Part shown: positions 17,358 through 26,073 of the stretch, in pieces | Position numbering within the stretch: position 1 is the stretch's first letter | How the letters are laid out: each line of letters begins with the position of its first letter | Assembly (NCBI GenBank): GCA_028281665.1 | Contig: JANQJK010000028.1 | Span: 1 to 64,000, forward strand | Reading direction: 5' to 3' | Source: Hyphococcus sp. | GTDB lineage: Bacteria; Pseudomonadota; Alphaproteobacteria; Caulobacterales; Parvularculaceae | DNA length: 64,000 nucleotides | Program-made: the position numbers and the translations under genes | The notes under the pieces: generated by a model | What the model was told of the DNA's origin: nothing | The model's input: the letters and a program-made list of their open reading frames with translations, nothing else | Database searches by the model: none

Positions 17358-19760
17358 ATGATCAATACGAGAATCCGCGCAACCTTACTTATTGGCGCGA
17401 GTCTGCTAGTCATATCAGGTGCTGCGCACGCACAATCGACAGACGACGCTGTCACCGAAGGGGCGAACGACCGCGAAGTCATAATCGTCACGGCGCAACG
17501 TCGCGAAGAACGGTTGCAGGATGTCCCGATTGCCATCTCCGTTATCGATGACGTCGCGTTTGAGGCGTCAAACTATACGACTATCGCTGATATTCAGTTT
17601 CTTTCGCCAGGCGTAAATTACAATTCAAATTTCGGCGGCGGCTTTAACGTTCGCGGCGTGGGCACCCAATCGCTTCTCATCACCGCGGAACAATCAGTCG
17701 CGCTCATCATCGACGGCGTCGTTATGGGCTTGCCGGAGGTTTCGTTCGCCGGGCCAAGCTACCAATCATTGTCCGACATCGAACGCATCGAGGTTCTCAA
17801 AGGCCCCCAAGGAACGCTATTTGGCAAGAACAGTTCAGCCGGCGTTATTCATATCGTCACCAAGAATCCGGAGCTTGGCGAAACGACAATAGACGCGTCG
17901 ATGTCTTACGGTACAGACAACGAACTCCAGACAAACGCGACCGTTAATTTGCCCTTGGGCGAATGGGCCGCGTTACGTGTTAACGGGGGATTCCAGCGAC
18001 GAGATGGTTTCGTCGAAAACAGGTTCACCGACGAGGATATCTGGGCGTATGAACGGTACAATTTCCGCGCCAAATTGCTCGCAGAACCAACCGAAAATCT
18101 TTCGCTCCTCTTAACGGGCGAATACAGAAGGCTTGAAGACGACGCAAACGGGCAATGGACGCTCCGAAATTGCGGCAGCGGTTTTCAAAGCTTTGTGCCG
18201 TGCGATGTGCTGGCGGAATATGGCGTTGTCGCGGGACCGGAGAATCTTGCCGGCGCGTGGGAAGGACAAAACTTCACTCGCCAGACCGCCAAACTCGTTT
18301 CGCTTGAGGCAACGCTTGACACCGATATAGGCACGTTCACATCGATTACTGCGCATCGCCATCTGCGACAGCCGATTGCAGTCGATACCGACAATACGCC
18401 CACCGCTGTTTACAGCTTCAACCACAACACTTCGGGCGGCACGCAATTTACGCAGGAGCTCCGCCTAAATGGCAGCCAAGGCATTCTGGATTATACCGCA
18501 GGTGGTTTCTACTATAATTCGAAACCGTTCCAAATCGGTACGAATGCCGGTACGCTAACGTTCTTACCGGACGACAGTCCGACGCTCCTCTCGACCACGG
18601 CGATCGGGCCAAACGCAGGAACGGGCTACGCCGTTGATGCACGAGCGAACATCAAGAGCTGGGCGCTATTCGGGCAACTAGAAGCGGAAGTCATGCCCGG
18701 GTTAACGCTGCTCGCCGGCGCTCGGTACACAAACGATAACGTTGAACAAACGATTAGCTATTTCGATGTGCCGTTTATTTGCGCCGCTGCATTTGCTTTC
18801 GGCGGGCCATGCCATCCGACACCGACGCCGCCGGCTCCCGATACGGCGGAGACAAGCGCGGATGACCTTACCTACAAGTTTACGGCTCAGTATTATTTGA
18901 CGCCGGACATCAACGCCTATGTCACATACGCCCGCGGATATAAGGGACCAATGATTTCGTATCCGCGCGACCAACCTCAAGAACTCGTCTTGCCGGAAAC
19001 ATCCAAATCCTGGGAAATTGGCATTAAGTCCGTTCTGTTTGACGACACCCTCAACCTCAACCTCGCACTATTCAAGGCCGATTATGACGATTTCCAGGGT
19101 CAGCAACGCGTCGGTCAGGCGCCTGTATTCTACTACACAACGACTAACGCTGGCGGTCTGCAAACCAAGGGTGTAGAATTTGACGCCTCCTGGCGCCCAA
19201 TTCCCGACCTCGAACTTGCGACGACCGTGGCTTATATCCCCACGGAATTTACAGAATTCGCGGTACAGTGCTTTGATCTGTATACGAACCCGGCGACGAC
19301 GGTCGGTGAATGTAACTACATTCAACCAGGTTTGCCCGCCGACGCGCCGCCGGTTTTCAATGCGTCTGGCTTTCCGCTGATTTATTCGCCGGAGTGGACC
19401 TATACCTTCCGCGGCGATTACTCCGTCCCGGTCGGCGGCGGTAATACGCTTGATTTCCATGCCGACTGGAACTACCGGTCAAGCACATACGGCGTGGTCG
19501 CAGATCCGAATTCTATCAATGACGGATACGGATTGCTTAACGCCCAAGTGGCTTACGGCTCGGAAAACGGCGCCTGGAGCATCGCTGTCTTCACACGCAA
19601 CCTGTTGGACAAGCATTTTGTGGCGGGCATTTTCCGCACGCCGTTTGACGCCGGCGGTTACGGAACAGATCCTTTGTCCACGCTTGGTTTCGCTAATATT
19701 CCAGCGGTTGATTCCAGCCGCACCGTAGGTGTGAAACTGAATGTCTCCTTCGGAGGCTGA
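17358..19760 (+). CDS. TonB-dependent outer-membrane receptor
   Basis: An 800-residue outer-membrane receptor. It has a signal peptide (LLVISGAAHA, cleavage near residue 26), a TonB-box-like REVIIVTAQRREERLQ, plug elements FNVRGVGTQS and LKGPQGTLFGKNSSAGVI, and a long barrel ending VGVKLNVSFGG. The start has GGGAGG five bases upstream. It differs clearly from the receptor at 3936, so the island encodes two distinct uptake receptors, perhaps for different forms of the substrate. The next gene starts 20 bp before its stop, indicating coupled translation. Confidence 0.93.
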   Translation: MINTRIRATLLIGASLLVISGAAHAQSTDDAVTEGANDREVIIVTAQRREERLQDVPIAISVIDDVAFEASNYTTIADIQFLSPGVNYNSNFGGGFNVRGVGTQSLLITAEQSVALIIDGVVMGLPEVSFAGPSYQSLSDIERIEVLKGPQGTLFGKNSSAGVIHIVTKNPELGETTIDASMSYGTDNELQTNATVNLPLGEWAALRVNGGFQRRDGFVENRFTDEDIWAYERYNFRAKLLAEPTENLSLLLTGEYRRLEDDANGQWTLRNCGSGFQSFVPCDVLAEYGVVAGPENLAGAWEGQNFTRQTAKLVSLEATLDTDIGTFTSITAHRHLRQPIAVDTDNTPTAVYSFNHNTSGGTQFTQELRLNGSQGILDYTAGGFYYNSKPFQIGTNAGTLTFLPDDSPTLLSTTAIGPNAGTGYAVDARANIKSWALFGQLEAEVMPGLTLLAGARYTNDNVEQTISYFDVPFICAAAFAFGGPCHPTPTPPAPDTAETSADDLTYKFTAQYYLTPDINAYVTYARGYKGPMISYPRDQPQELVLPETSKSWEIGIKSVLFDDTLNLNLALFKADYDDFQGQQRVGQAPVFYYTTTNAGGLQTKGVEFDASWRPIPDLELATTVAYIPTEFTEFAVQCFDLYTNPATTVGECNYIQPGLPADAPPVFNASGFPLIYSPEWTYTFRGDYSVPVGGGNTLDFHADWNYRSSTYGVVADPNSINDGYGLLNAQVAYGSENGAWSIAVFTRNLLDKHFVAGIFRTPFDAGGYGTDPLSTLGFANIPAVDSSRTVGVKLNVSFGG

Positions 19761-21105
19761 CGCGTCACCGATCGCCGCCGGTCCCCCTGGATCGGCGGCG
19801 TCAACGTCGCCACGCGGCGCTGCATATCGCACATGGATGGTCGGGTTGATGGCGGCCGCATATGCGCTAAACCTCCTTGATCGTCAAATCATCAACATTG
19901 TCGCCGAGCCGATTAAGCGAGACCTCGGTCTCTCCGATACACAGCTCGGCGCAATAACCGGACTTTCATTCGCGCTTCTGTATTCGATTGCCGGGTTGCC
20001 GATCGCCCGCCTTGCCGATCGCGGCGACCGCGTGCGCATCGTTGGCGTTGCAATCCTTGTATGGAGCGCATTTACAGCAGCGTGCGGCGCTGCAACGAAC
20101 TTCTTGCAGTTGCTCGCGATGCGCATCGGCGTCGGGGTCGGCGAAGCTGGGTGCGCGCCGCCTGCCCAATCCCTTATCGCTGACGAATTTCCGCCAAACC
20201 GGCGCGCCGGCGCGCTGGCGATATTTGCGCTCGGCGCGCCGGTTGGCGCGGCGTTTGGACTGATTGCCGGCGGAATACTCGTTTCCAGTATCGGATGGCG
20301 CTGGACGATCGTGGCCGCGGGCACCCCCGGGATTATCATCGGGGCGCTTGTACTTAAAACACTACGCGACCCACGCATCACGGTAAAGGAACAACTATCT
20401 GCGCCGCCGCCGTTTAAGCTCGTGCTGCGACGCCTGCTGACGCGCCGTTCCCTTATTCTGGTAATGTTGGGTTGCGGCCTGCTCAGTTTTACCAACTATG
20501 CATCGATGGCCTTTGCCGCTTCGTTTTACCTGCGTATTCACGAAACACAGCTTGATGCATTCGGCGCCAGCCTAGGTCTTCAGCCGATTGCAATTATCGG
20601 CATTGGCCTCGGGCTGCTAGGCGGATCAGGCGGGGCGCTTGGCGCAATTGTCGGCGGCCATTTTGGCAACAGATATGGAGAACAGGACGCGCGCTGGCTG
20701 GTTTTCATTCCAGCCGCGGGTTCAGCGCTTTGCGCGACGTCGTATCTCGCAATGTTTTCTGTTCCCGACGCACTCGCGTCACTTTGCATATTTTTTGTCG
20801 TAAGCTTTTTTTCAACTTTGTGGTCCGGCCCGGGAACTCTGGTAATGCAGCGATTGGCTGAGGCGCCGACACGCGCAACGGCGCTGGCAATCAACCTTTT
20901 TGTCAACAGCGTGATCGGCCTCGGCTTGGGGCCGCTGTTCATCGGCATGCTGAGCGACCATTTCTCTGTTGTTTTGGGAGAAGCTGAAGGATTGCGCACG
21001 GCTTTGTTGGTAGCGCCGCTCGCCGGTCTACTTTCCGCCATATGCTATCTCGCCGCCAGCGTTGGATTGAAACGCCAAGTCAATGCTGCAGAAAATGGGG
21101 CGTGA
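19741..21105 (+). CDS. MFS transporter
   Basis: Inner-membrane carrier of 454 residues with twelve predicted helices. LNLLDRQIINIVAEPIKRDL in helix 1 and RLADRGDRVR in the first loop are typical of spinster-like MFS proteins. The ATG at 19741 lies inside the 3' end of the receptor gene, a 20-bp overlap. A Ser/Pro/Ala-rich N-terminal tail of about 30 residues precedes helix 1; a later ATG at 19834 is the alternative start. Likely moves the compound taken up by the neighbouring receptor into the cytoplasm. Substrate unknown. Confidence 0.88.
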   Translation: MSPSEADASPIAAGPPGSAASTSPRGAAYRTWMVGLMAAAYALNLLDRQIINIVAEPIKRDLGLSDTQLGAITGLSFALLYSIAGLPIARLADRGDRVRIVGVAILVWSAFTAACGAATNFLQLLAMRIGVGVGEAGCAPPAQSLIADEFPPNRRAGALAIFALGAPVGAAFGLIAGGILVSSIGWRWTIVAAGTPGIIIGALVLKTLRDPRITVKEQLSAPPPFKLVLRRLLTRRSLILVMLGCGLLSFTNYASMAFAASFYLRIHETQLDAFGASLGLQPIAIIGIGLGLLGGSGGALGAIVGGHFGNRYGEQDARWLVFIPAAGSALCATSYLAMFSVPDALASLCIFFVVSFFSTLWSGPGTLVMQRLAEAPTRATALAINLFVNSVIGLGLGPLFIGMLSDHFSVVLGEAEGLRTALLVAPLAGLLSAICYLAASVGLKRQVNAAENGA

Positions 21106-21107
21106 CG

Positions 21108-21866
21108 ATGAAGCTGGATGGCGCGGTCGCGGTGATTGCAGGGGGCGCGTCAGGCCTTGGCGAAGAAACGGCGCGATACCTTTCGCAATGCGGAATGAAG
21201 GTTGGCGTAGTTGATATCCAGTCGTGCGGTACGACACCGTCGGTAAAGGTCGACATTACCGATGAGGCGCAGATCATTGCGGCATTTAGAGAATTGGCGA
21301 ACCAACTCGGAACCCCGCGTTTGGTGCTGAACACAACAGGCGTCGGCGGCTCCGGCCTGACCGTCGGACCTAGCGCCAGCGTCGATGCGGCGACATTTCG
21401 CCGTGTTCTTGAGGTCAATACGCTGGGTGCCTTCAATTTGGTCAGGGCAGCCGCAATGCTCATGATTAATAGCGCCGCTGACGATCAGGGCGAACGCGGC
21501 GTCATTATCAACACCTCCTCCATCGTGGCGATGGAAGGTCAAATCGGCACAGCCGCTTACGCCGCCGCCAAAGGAGGCGTCAATGCAATGACTCTACCCT
21601 TGGCGAGAGAACTCGCGCGTTATGGCGTCCGCGTCATGACCGTCGCGCCCGGCATTTTCGAGACGCCTATGTTCTCCAATGCGCGCGGCCCAATGGTGGA
21701 TTGGCTGCGCGATCAGGTCGTTTATCCCGACCGTCCGGGCAATGCGGTTGAGTTTGCCGAGATGATAGAGCATATCGGATGCAATCGCATGCTGAACGGG
21801 AGTGTGATTCGTTTGGACGGCGCCTACCGGGTGCCGCCAGGAAAGCATGAATGGTGGGAAAACTGA
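21108..21866 (+). CDS. SDR, 3-hydroxyacyl-CoA dehydrogenase type II-like
   Basis: Rossmann-fold dehydrogenase of 252 residues. Cofactor motif IAGGASGLGEETA near residue 10, VVDI as NAD-selecting Asp, INTSSIVAMEGQ with the catalytic Ser, and YAAAK. The start of the chain and the NTTGVGGSG loop resemble HSD10-type enzymes that oxidise 3-hydroxyacyl-CoA or hydroxysteroids. The start codon follows the MFS stop by two bases. It may be the third beta-oxidation step that the hydratases and dehydrogenases here require, since no FadB-type enzyme is seen in the window. Confidence 0.86.
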   Translation: MKLDGAVAVIAGGASGLGEETARYLSQCGMKVGVVDIQSCGTTPSVKVDITDEAQIIAAFRELANQLGTPRLVLNTTGVGGSGLTVGPSASVDAATFRRVLEVNTLGAFNLVRAAAMLMINSAADDQGERGVIINTSSIVAMEGQIGTAAYAAAKGGVNAMTLPLARELARYGVRVMTVAPGIFETPMFSNARGPMVDWLRDQVVYPDRPGNAVEFAEMIEHIGCNRMLNGSVIRLDGAYRVPPGKHEWWEN

Positions 21867-21920
21867 CTTCTATGGATCACCGCGAAAGCGCGGACGCAAA
21901 AATAAAGGCTGAGAATCTTG

Positions 21921-22616
21921 GTGAAAGCGGTCGATATTGCGTATGAAACGATAAGGGATGGCATTCGCAGCGGGAAATATCCCCCGGGCACCCATCTGAC
22001 GGCGCAAGCCCTGGCGGAAGCATCAGGCTTCAGTCGCACCCCGGTCCGGGAAGCTATGCGGCGCCTTCACGCAGAAGCGCTTATCCAGTTCATTCCGAAT
22101 CGCGGCGCGTTTGTCGCGACATGGAGCAAGCGCGAGATCGAGCAGATTTACGATTTGCGTATTTTGCTTGAGAGTTTCGCTGCTCGCGAGGCCGCCAGCC
22201 ATATTTCGGAACAACAACTTTCAGACTTGCGGAAGATCGCCGACGAAATGATCTCGGTCACGCAGGCAACGAACCCAAATCTTGAACAAGTCACGACCCT
22301 GAATGATGAGTTTCACAAACTTGTCTTGATGGCTAGCGGAAACAGTCGCCTACGGAGCTTGTTAGGCAGCATCGTTGAAGTGCCGCTCGTTCTTAACACC
22401 TTCAGGTCTTATTCTATTGAACAACTGCGCAGGTCAGCGGCGCAGCACGTGGAACTCGTTAACGCTTTTGAAGCAGGAGAGCCCGATTGGGCTAGTGCAA
22501 TCATGACGTCGCATATCCTATCGGCGCGCCACACGCTGATGTCGACGGCGGAAAACGCAAGGTTTAACCCAGACCTGAACAATATCGATTTAGATGGTGA
22601 CGCGCCAGCCGACTAG
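21921..22616 (+). CDS. GntR family (FCD domain) transcriptional regulator
   Basis: A 231-residue regulator. The N-terminal winged helix (about 1-70) has LAEASGFSRTPVREAMRRL, and the C-terminal FCD ligand domain has DLRILLESFAAREAA and the His-bearing LNDEFHKLVL and AAQHVELV segments. Family members usually repress catabolic operons until an acid or acyl-CoA ligand binds, and recognise palindromes of the TTGTATACAA type. The eight TTGYATRCAA sites in this island are the natural candidates. A GTG start is preferred; a TTG lies one codon upstream. It is the last gene of the unit starting at 16348 and converges on the SnoaL-like gene with a 7-bp gap. Confidence 0.9.
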   Translation: MKAVDIAYETIRDGIRSGKYPPGTHLTAQALAEASGFSRTPVREAMRRLHAEALIQFIPNRGAFVATWSKREIEQIYDLRILLESFAAREAASHISEQQLSDLRKIADEMISVTQATNPNLEQVTTLNDEFHKLVLMASGNSRLRSLLGSIVEVPLVLNTFRSYSIEQLRRSAAQHVELVNAFEAGEPDWASAIMTSHILSARHTLMSTAENARFNPDLNNIDLDGDAPAD

Positions 22617-22623
22617 CTAGTGC

Positions 22624-23052
22624 TTAACTTGTTGACCAGTCGATTTTCTCAGCGTTGTGAGCCATGCTGCCAGTTGCAGCGGAATCGTGATAGGCATTCA
22701 TTCGCGTTATGCGACCGTCTTCAACGATGCAGATACAACAACAAATATCGCGGATTAGTCGCCCGTCTGATGTTCTCACGATCAACGTGTGCTCCTGCAC
22801 AAAACCATCGTTTGTGGGCCGGCGCTTGATATCGCTGTAGTGAAACTCTTGTGCGCTGCTTCGTATAATTTCCAGATTTCGGATTGTGGTCGGAATATCC
22901 GTCAGCAACTCATCCGTATTATGCCATACCATCGCGCCGGGCGCGAATATCTCATGCAATTCATCAAGGTCACCGTTTTCGACGGTATCGAAAAGCCGGC
23001 GACCCGCCTCTATCGCCGAGTCGTTTTCAAACACTTCCCTGTCACCTCCCAT
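22624..23052 (-). CDS. SnoaL-like (NTF2 fold) protein
   Basis: About 142 residues with the SnoaL/NTF2 alpha-beta cone pattern (GRRLFDTVENGDLDELHEIF, WHNTDE, RITRMNAYHDS). Members include ketosteroid-isomerase-like and polyketide cyclase-like enzymes and many of unknown role. A GTG at 23034 preceded by GGAGGT may be the true start rather than the ATG at 23052. It is downstream of the acyl-CoA ligase on the same strand. Possibly an isomerase or hydratase for a pathway intermediate; the function is not established. A second, unrelated SnoaL-like gene is at 34388. Confidence 0.75.
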   Translation of the reverse strand: MGGDREVFENDSAIEAGRRLFDTVENGDLDELHEIFAPGAMVWHNTDELLTDIPTTIRNLEIIRSSAQEFHYSDIKRRPTNDGFVQEHTLIVRTSDGRLIRDICCCICIVEDGRITRMNAYHDSAATGSMAHNAEKIDWSTS

Positions 23053-23136
23053 GGCTTTTTTCGTTTGCGATCGTAAATGGTGCATGATGCGCGTTGTTGA
23101 CTCATTGGCGGCGGCGCGTGTTTTGCCTGAAGACGA

Positions 23137-24840
23137 TCAAGAAAAATTGGCGAGCAAATCATCACGCAGTTTTCCTTTTACAACCTTACCAGCGGCATTA
23201 CGCGGCAATGCGTCTTGTCCAATCCATAGCGCCTCTGGAATTTTAAACGCGGGCAATTCGGCCGCCAGTCGGTTTTTGACATCAAGCGCCGTTAACGCCC
23301 CTTCTGTGCGCACAACCACCGCGCCCGCAACAATCTCTCCCATGACCCGGTCCGGCATTCCGAACACCGCACATTCAATGACGCCGGGAATGCGGCCTAT
23401 GGCGTCTTCAATTTCAGCGCAATAAATGTTCTCACCGCCGCGGATGACCATATCTTTCTTACGGTCTTTAACGTAGATAAATCCCTCTTCGTCGACCGTC
23501 ACAATATCGCCGGTCCGATACCAACCAGCGCGTTTCACTGCCCGCGTCGCCTCATCCCGACGCCAGTACGTCTGAAAAACTTGCGGGCCGCGCACCCACA
23601 ACTCACCTGCTTCACCGGGCACAACATCGTTGTCGTTTTCATCAACAACCCTGATATCGCAACACGGAACCGCAACGCCCACACTATCGGGCCGTGCGAT
23701 CAATTCTTCGTGACTGTTCGATGCAACGAGCGATGTGGTTTCTGTTGCGCCATAGCCTTGCGCCGGCACCGCGCCTGGAAATCGTGATTGCACTTTTTCG
23801 GCGAGGTCCGCCGACGCGGGCGACCCGCCATATGTAACGGTGTGCACGCTTCTAAGCGCCGGACATCCCCCTTCAGGTATGCGTTCCAGAAGGGGGACGA
23901 CAAGGGCCGGCACAAGTACAAGAATGTTGACCCGTTCCTTTTCAATCAACGACAGCGCGGTTTCCAGTTCCCACCGATACATCAAGACCAATCGCATGCC
24001 CCGCGCCAGTGAGGGGACAAGCCCGGAAAGTAATCCCGTTGCATGAAATAGAGGCAGCGGCATCAACATGACCTGGGCTGTGTCAGCCGGCGGCGGTGGC
24101 CAAGATTCGCCCCGGCGAATTGCGGCGCGCGCGACGCGATACTGTGTGTTGACGAGATTCGTCATTATCGCGCGATGGGTGCACAGCGCGCCTTTGGGCG
24201 CACCCGTTGTGCCCGATGTAAACATGATCATCGCAGGATCGTCAGGCGCGAGATTGCAGTCCGGACCAGATTGTTCAGGAAGATTTGACCATTCGCTCGC
24301 AGGCGCAACGAGATGTTCGAAACTGTTCGGGCCACCATCATCACGCACGCTAACTAACGCCGAGCCATGTCCCTGGCCGCCCAAACGCTCGCGACGCTCG
24401 CTGTCAACGACGGTCACGACAGCCTCGCAATCGATTATCATACGCGCAAGCGTTTCACTGGTTTCCCAGGCGTTGAGCGGTACGACAATTGCGCCGATCG
24501 CCCATGCGCCAAATGCGCAAACCGACCATTCAGGGAAATTTCTCATTGCGAGCGCAACGCGATCGCCTTTTTTTACGCTATATTTGTCGGTCAAAACCCG
24601 ACCGAAGACATTCGCAGCCCGCCAGTGATCCTCGAAAGTGATGCGTTCTTCTTCATAAACAAGGAATATCTGGTCTGCGAAAGAACGGCTTTCATCCAAT
24701 AAAGTGCGCAAGCCGGGTTTTGCGTGGACGTATGTGCGAAAAGTCTCCTCTCGAATACGCTCTTCACGCATTTCAAAAGGCGCGCCCCGCGCCGTCAAAA
24801 CGGCGCGCGCTTGGGCCACGCTCATTACCGGCCAATTCAC
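23137..24840 (-). CDS. AMP-dependent acyl-CoA synthetase/ligase
   Basis: Adenylate-forming enzyme of about 567 residues that activates a carboxylic acid as its CoA thioester with ATP. The P-loop FTSGTTGAPKG, the aromatic-binding YGATETT, the hinge YRTGDI and KDRKKDMVIRGGENI, and the C-terminal catalytic Lys in NAAGKVVK are all intact. The GTG start overlaps the stop of the phosphotransferase-like gene as GTGA; an ATG at 24825 is an alternative. This is the only complete acid-activating ligase in the island and probably primes the first acid intermediate. Substrate unknown. Confidence 0.92.
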   Translation of the reverse strand: MNWPVMSVAQARAVLTARGAPFEMREERIREETFRTYVHAKPGLRTLLDESRSFADQIFLVYEEERITFEDHWRAANVFGRVLTDKYSVKKGDRVALAMRNFPEWSVCAFGAWAIGAIVVPLNAWETSETLARMIIDCEAVVTVVDSERRERLGGQGHGSALVSVRDDGGPNSFEHLVAPASEWSNLPEQSGPDCNLAPDDPAMIMFTSGTTGAPKGALCTHRAIMTNLVNTQYRVARAAIRRGESWPPPPADTAQVMLMPLPLFHATGLLSGLVPSLARGMRLVLMYRWELETALSLIEKERVNILVLVPALVVPLLERIPEGGCPALRSVHTVTYGGSPASADLAEKVQSRFPGAVPAQGYGATETTSLVASNSHEELIARPDSVGVAVPCCDIRVVDENDNDVVPGEAGELWVRGPQVFQTYWRRDEATRAVKRAGWYRTGDIVTVDEEGFIYVKDRKKDMVIRGGENIYCAEIEDAIGRIPGVIECAVFGMPDRVMGEIVAGAVVVRTEGALTALDVKNRLAAELPAFKIPEALWIGQDALPRNAAGKVVKGKLRDDLLANFS

Positions 24841-25910
24841 GCCGGCGCGCCCGCCTCACGCGCGTTATCCCAAGCGGCAAGAGCCAATGGACTGACCCGT
24901 TCTTGCGCCATCAATGCGCGTTCATTGTTTGCTTGTCCTTTCGCGGCGCGGCCGGCGACACCCTGAAGAATCGCCGCGAGCCGGAACAGATTGAATGCGA
25001 TGTACCAGTATATCGGCCTTTCAAGCACGCGGCCCGAGCGGGAAAGGTATCTATCCAGAGCATCATCCATTGTCGGAATTCCGGACGTGTCGAAATCGAC
25101 TGCGTGCAGCGAAATCCGCTCGCCAGCGGGCGCGCGCCACATCATTAGAAAATACGTCAAATCCGCAATTGGATCGCCAAGCGTCGATAACTCCCAGTCC
25201 AGAACCGCAACGACTTCCGGCGCATCTTTTTTCAGAACCATATTATCAATACGAAAATCGCCGTGAACAATGCATGGTTTGGTTTCCGGCGGAACCGTAT
25301 CGGCCAACCAGACCATGAGCTTTTCCATTTTTTCGTCAGCAGGGGGATTCGACGCACGATATTGTTTCGACCAGCGAGCGATCTGGCGTGCGAAGTAGTT
25401 TCCGGGTCGGCCGAACTCGGATAAGCCGGCGCTAACTGGATCAATCCTATGGAGTGCGGCGAGAGTATCGATTTGCGCGTCATATATAGCGCGTCGCTCT
25501 GACGGCGTCATTTCAGGAAAAGTAGGATCCCACAAAATACGACCTTCAACCAATTCCATTAAAAAGAATGGCGAGCCGATAACGGATGTATCTTCGCAAA
25601 TGCCGAATGTTTTCGGAACGGGAAATCCAAGCGGTCCGAGCGCGGCCATCACCTGGTATTCCCTTTCGATGGCGTGCGCGGAGCGCAACAATTTCCCAGG
25701 TGGTTTGCGTCGTAACACATAGTTCCGTCGCGGCGTTTCCAACCGAAACGTGGGATTGGATTGTCCGCCGGGAAAGCGATCAACCCATACCGGCCCGGCG
25801 TGATCAGGTATCTCTCGCATCATCCACCGCTCCAACTGACGGGCGGACCCAAGGTCAATATCGCCCCCTCTCCTTGGAGACGCGTTCTCGGCGGGTGTTG
25901 GCTCGGACAT
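24837..25910 (-). CDS. APH-family phosphotransferase (ACAD10-type kinase domain)
   Basis: A 357-residue protein with the aminoglycoside-phosphotransferase/choline-kinase fold. VHGDFRIDNM supplies the catalytic Asp and metal-binding Asn, and LDWELSTLGDPIADLTYF the second metal site. FPGGQSNPTFRL is the nucleotide loop, and YVLRRKPPGKLL carries the ATP-anchoring basic residues. This subfamily resembles the kinase domain of ACAD10/11, which phosphorylates hydroxyacyl-CoA so that the acyl-CoA dehydrogenase partner can eliminate it. AGGAGG lies nine bases before the ATG. It is divergent from the aldehyde dehydrogenase and coupled to the ligase. A role on hydroxyacyl intermediates rather than antibiotics is inferred. 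Confidence 0.87.
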   Translation of the reverse strand: MSEPTPAENASPRRGGDIDLGSARQLERWMMREIPDHAGPVWVDRFPGGQSNPTFRLETPRRNYVLRRKPPGKLLRSAHAIEREYQVMAALGPLGFPVPKTFGICEDTSVIGSPFFLMELVEGRILWDPTFPEMTPSERRAIYDAQIDTLAALHRIDPVSAGLSEFGRPGNYFARQIARWSKQYRASNPPADEKMEKLMVWLADTVPPETKPCIVHGDFRIDNMVLKKDAPEVVAVLDWELSTLGDPIADLTYFLMMWRAPAGERISLHAVDFDTSGIPTMDDALDRYLSRSGRVLERPIYWYIAFNLFRLAAILQGVAGRAAKGQANNERALMAQERVSPLALAAWDNAREAGAPA

Positions 25911-25981
25911 ACGCTCCGGCCTCCTTTTTTTGGCCTCAAAGCCGGCTTTTTGATCAACCGCAGGAACATATTTCTTGCAAT

Positions 25982-25991
25982 TTGTATGCAA
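25982..25991. promoter_or_regulatory. Predicted operator variant TTGTATGCAA
   Basis: Lies in the divergent interval between the phosphotransferase-like gene and the aldehyde dehydrogenase. A half site TTGCAA at 25975-25980 adjoins it. Confidence 0.55.
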
Positions 25992-26073
25992 TTTAGTCAA
26001 CATTAGGGAAAGCGCAAAGAAGCTCTTAGGGCAAAATCTTCTTATCGCCCGGGCCGCAACGGGAGGGGGCAGC

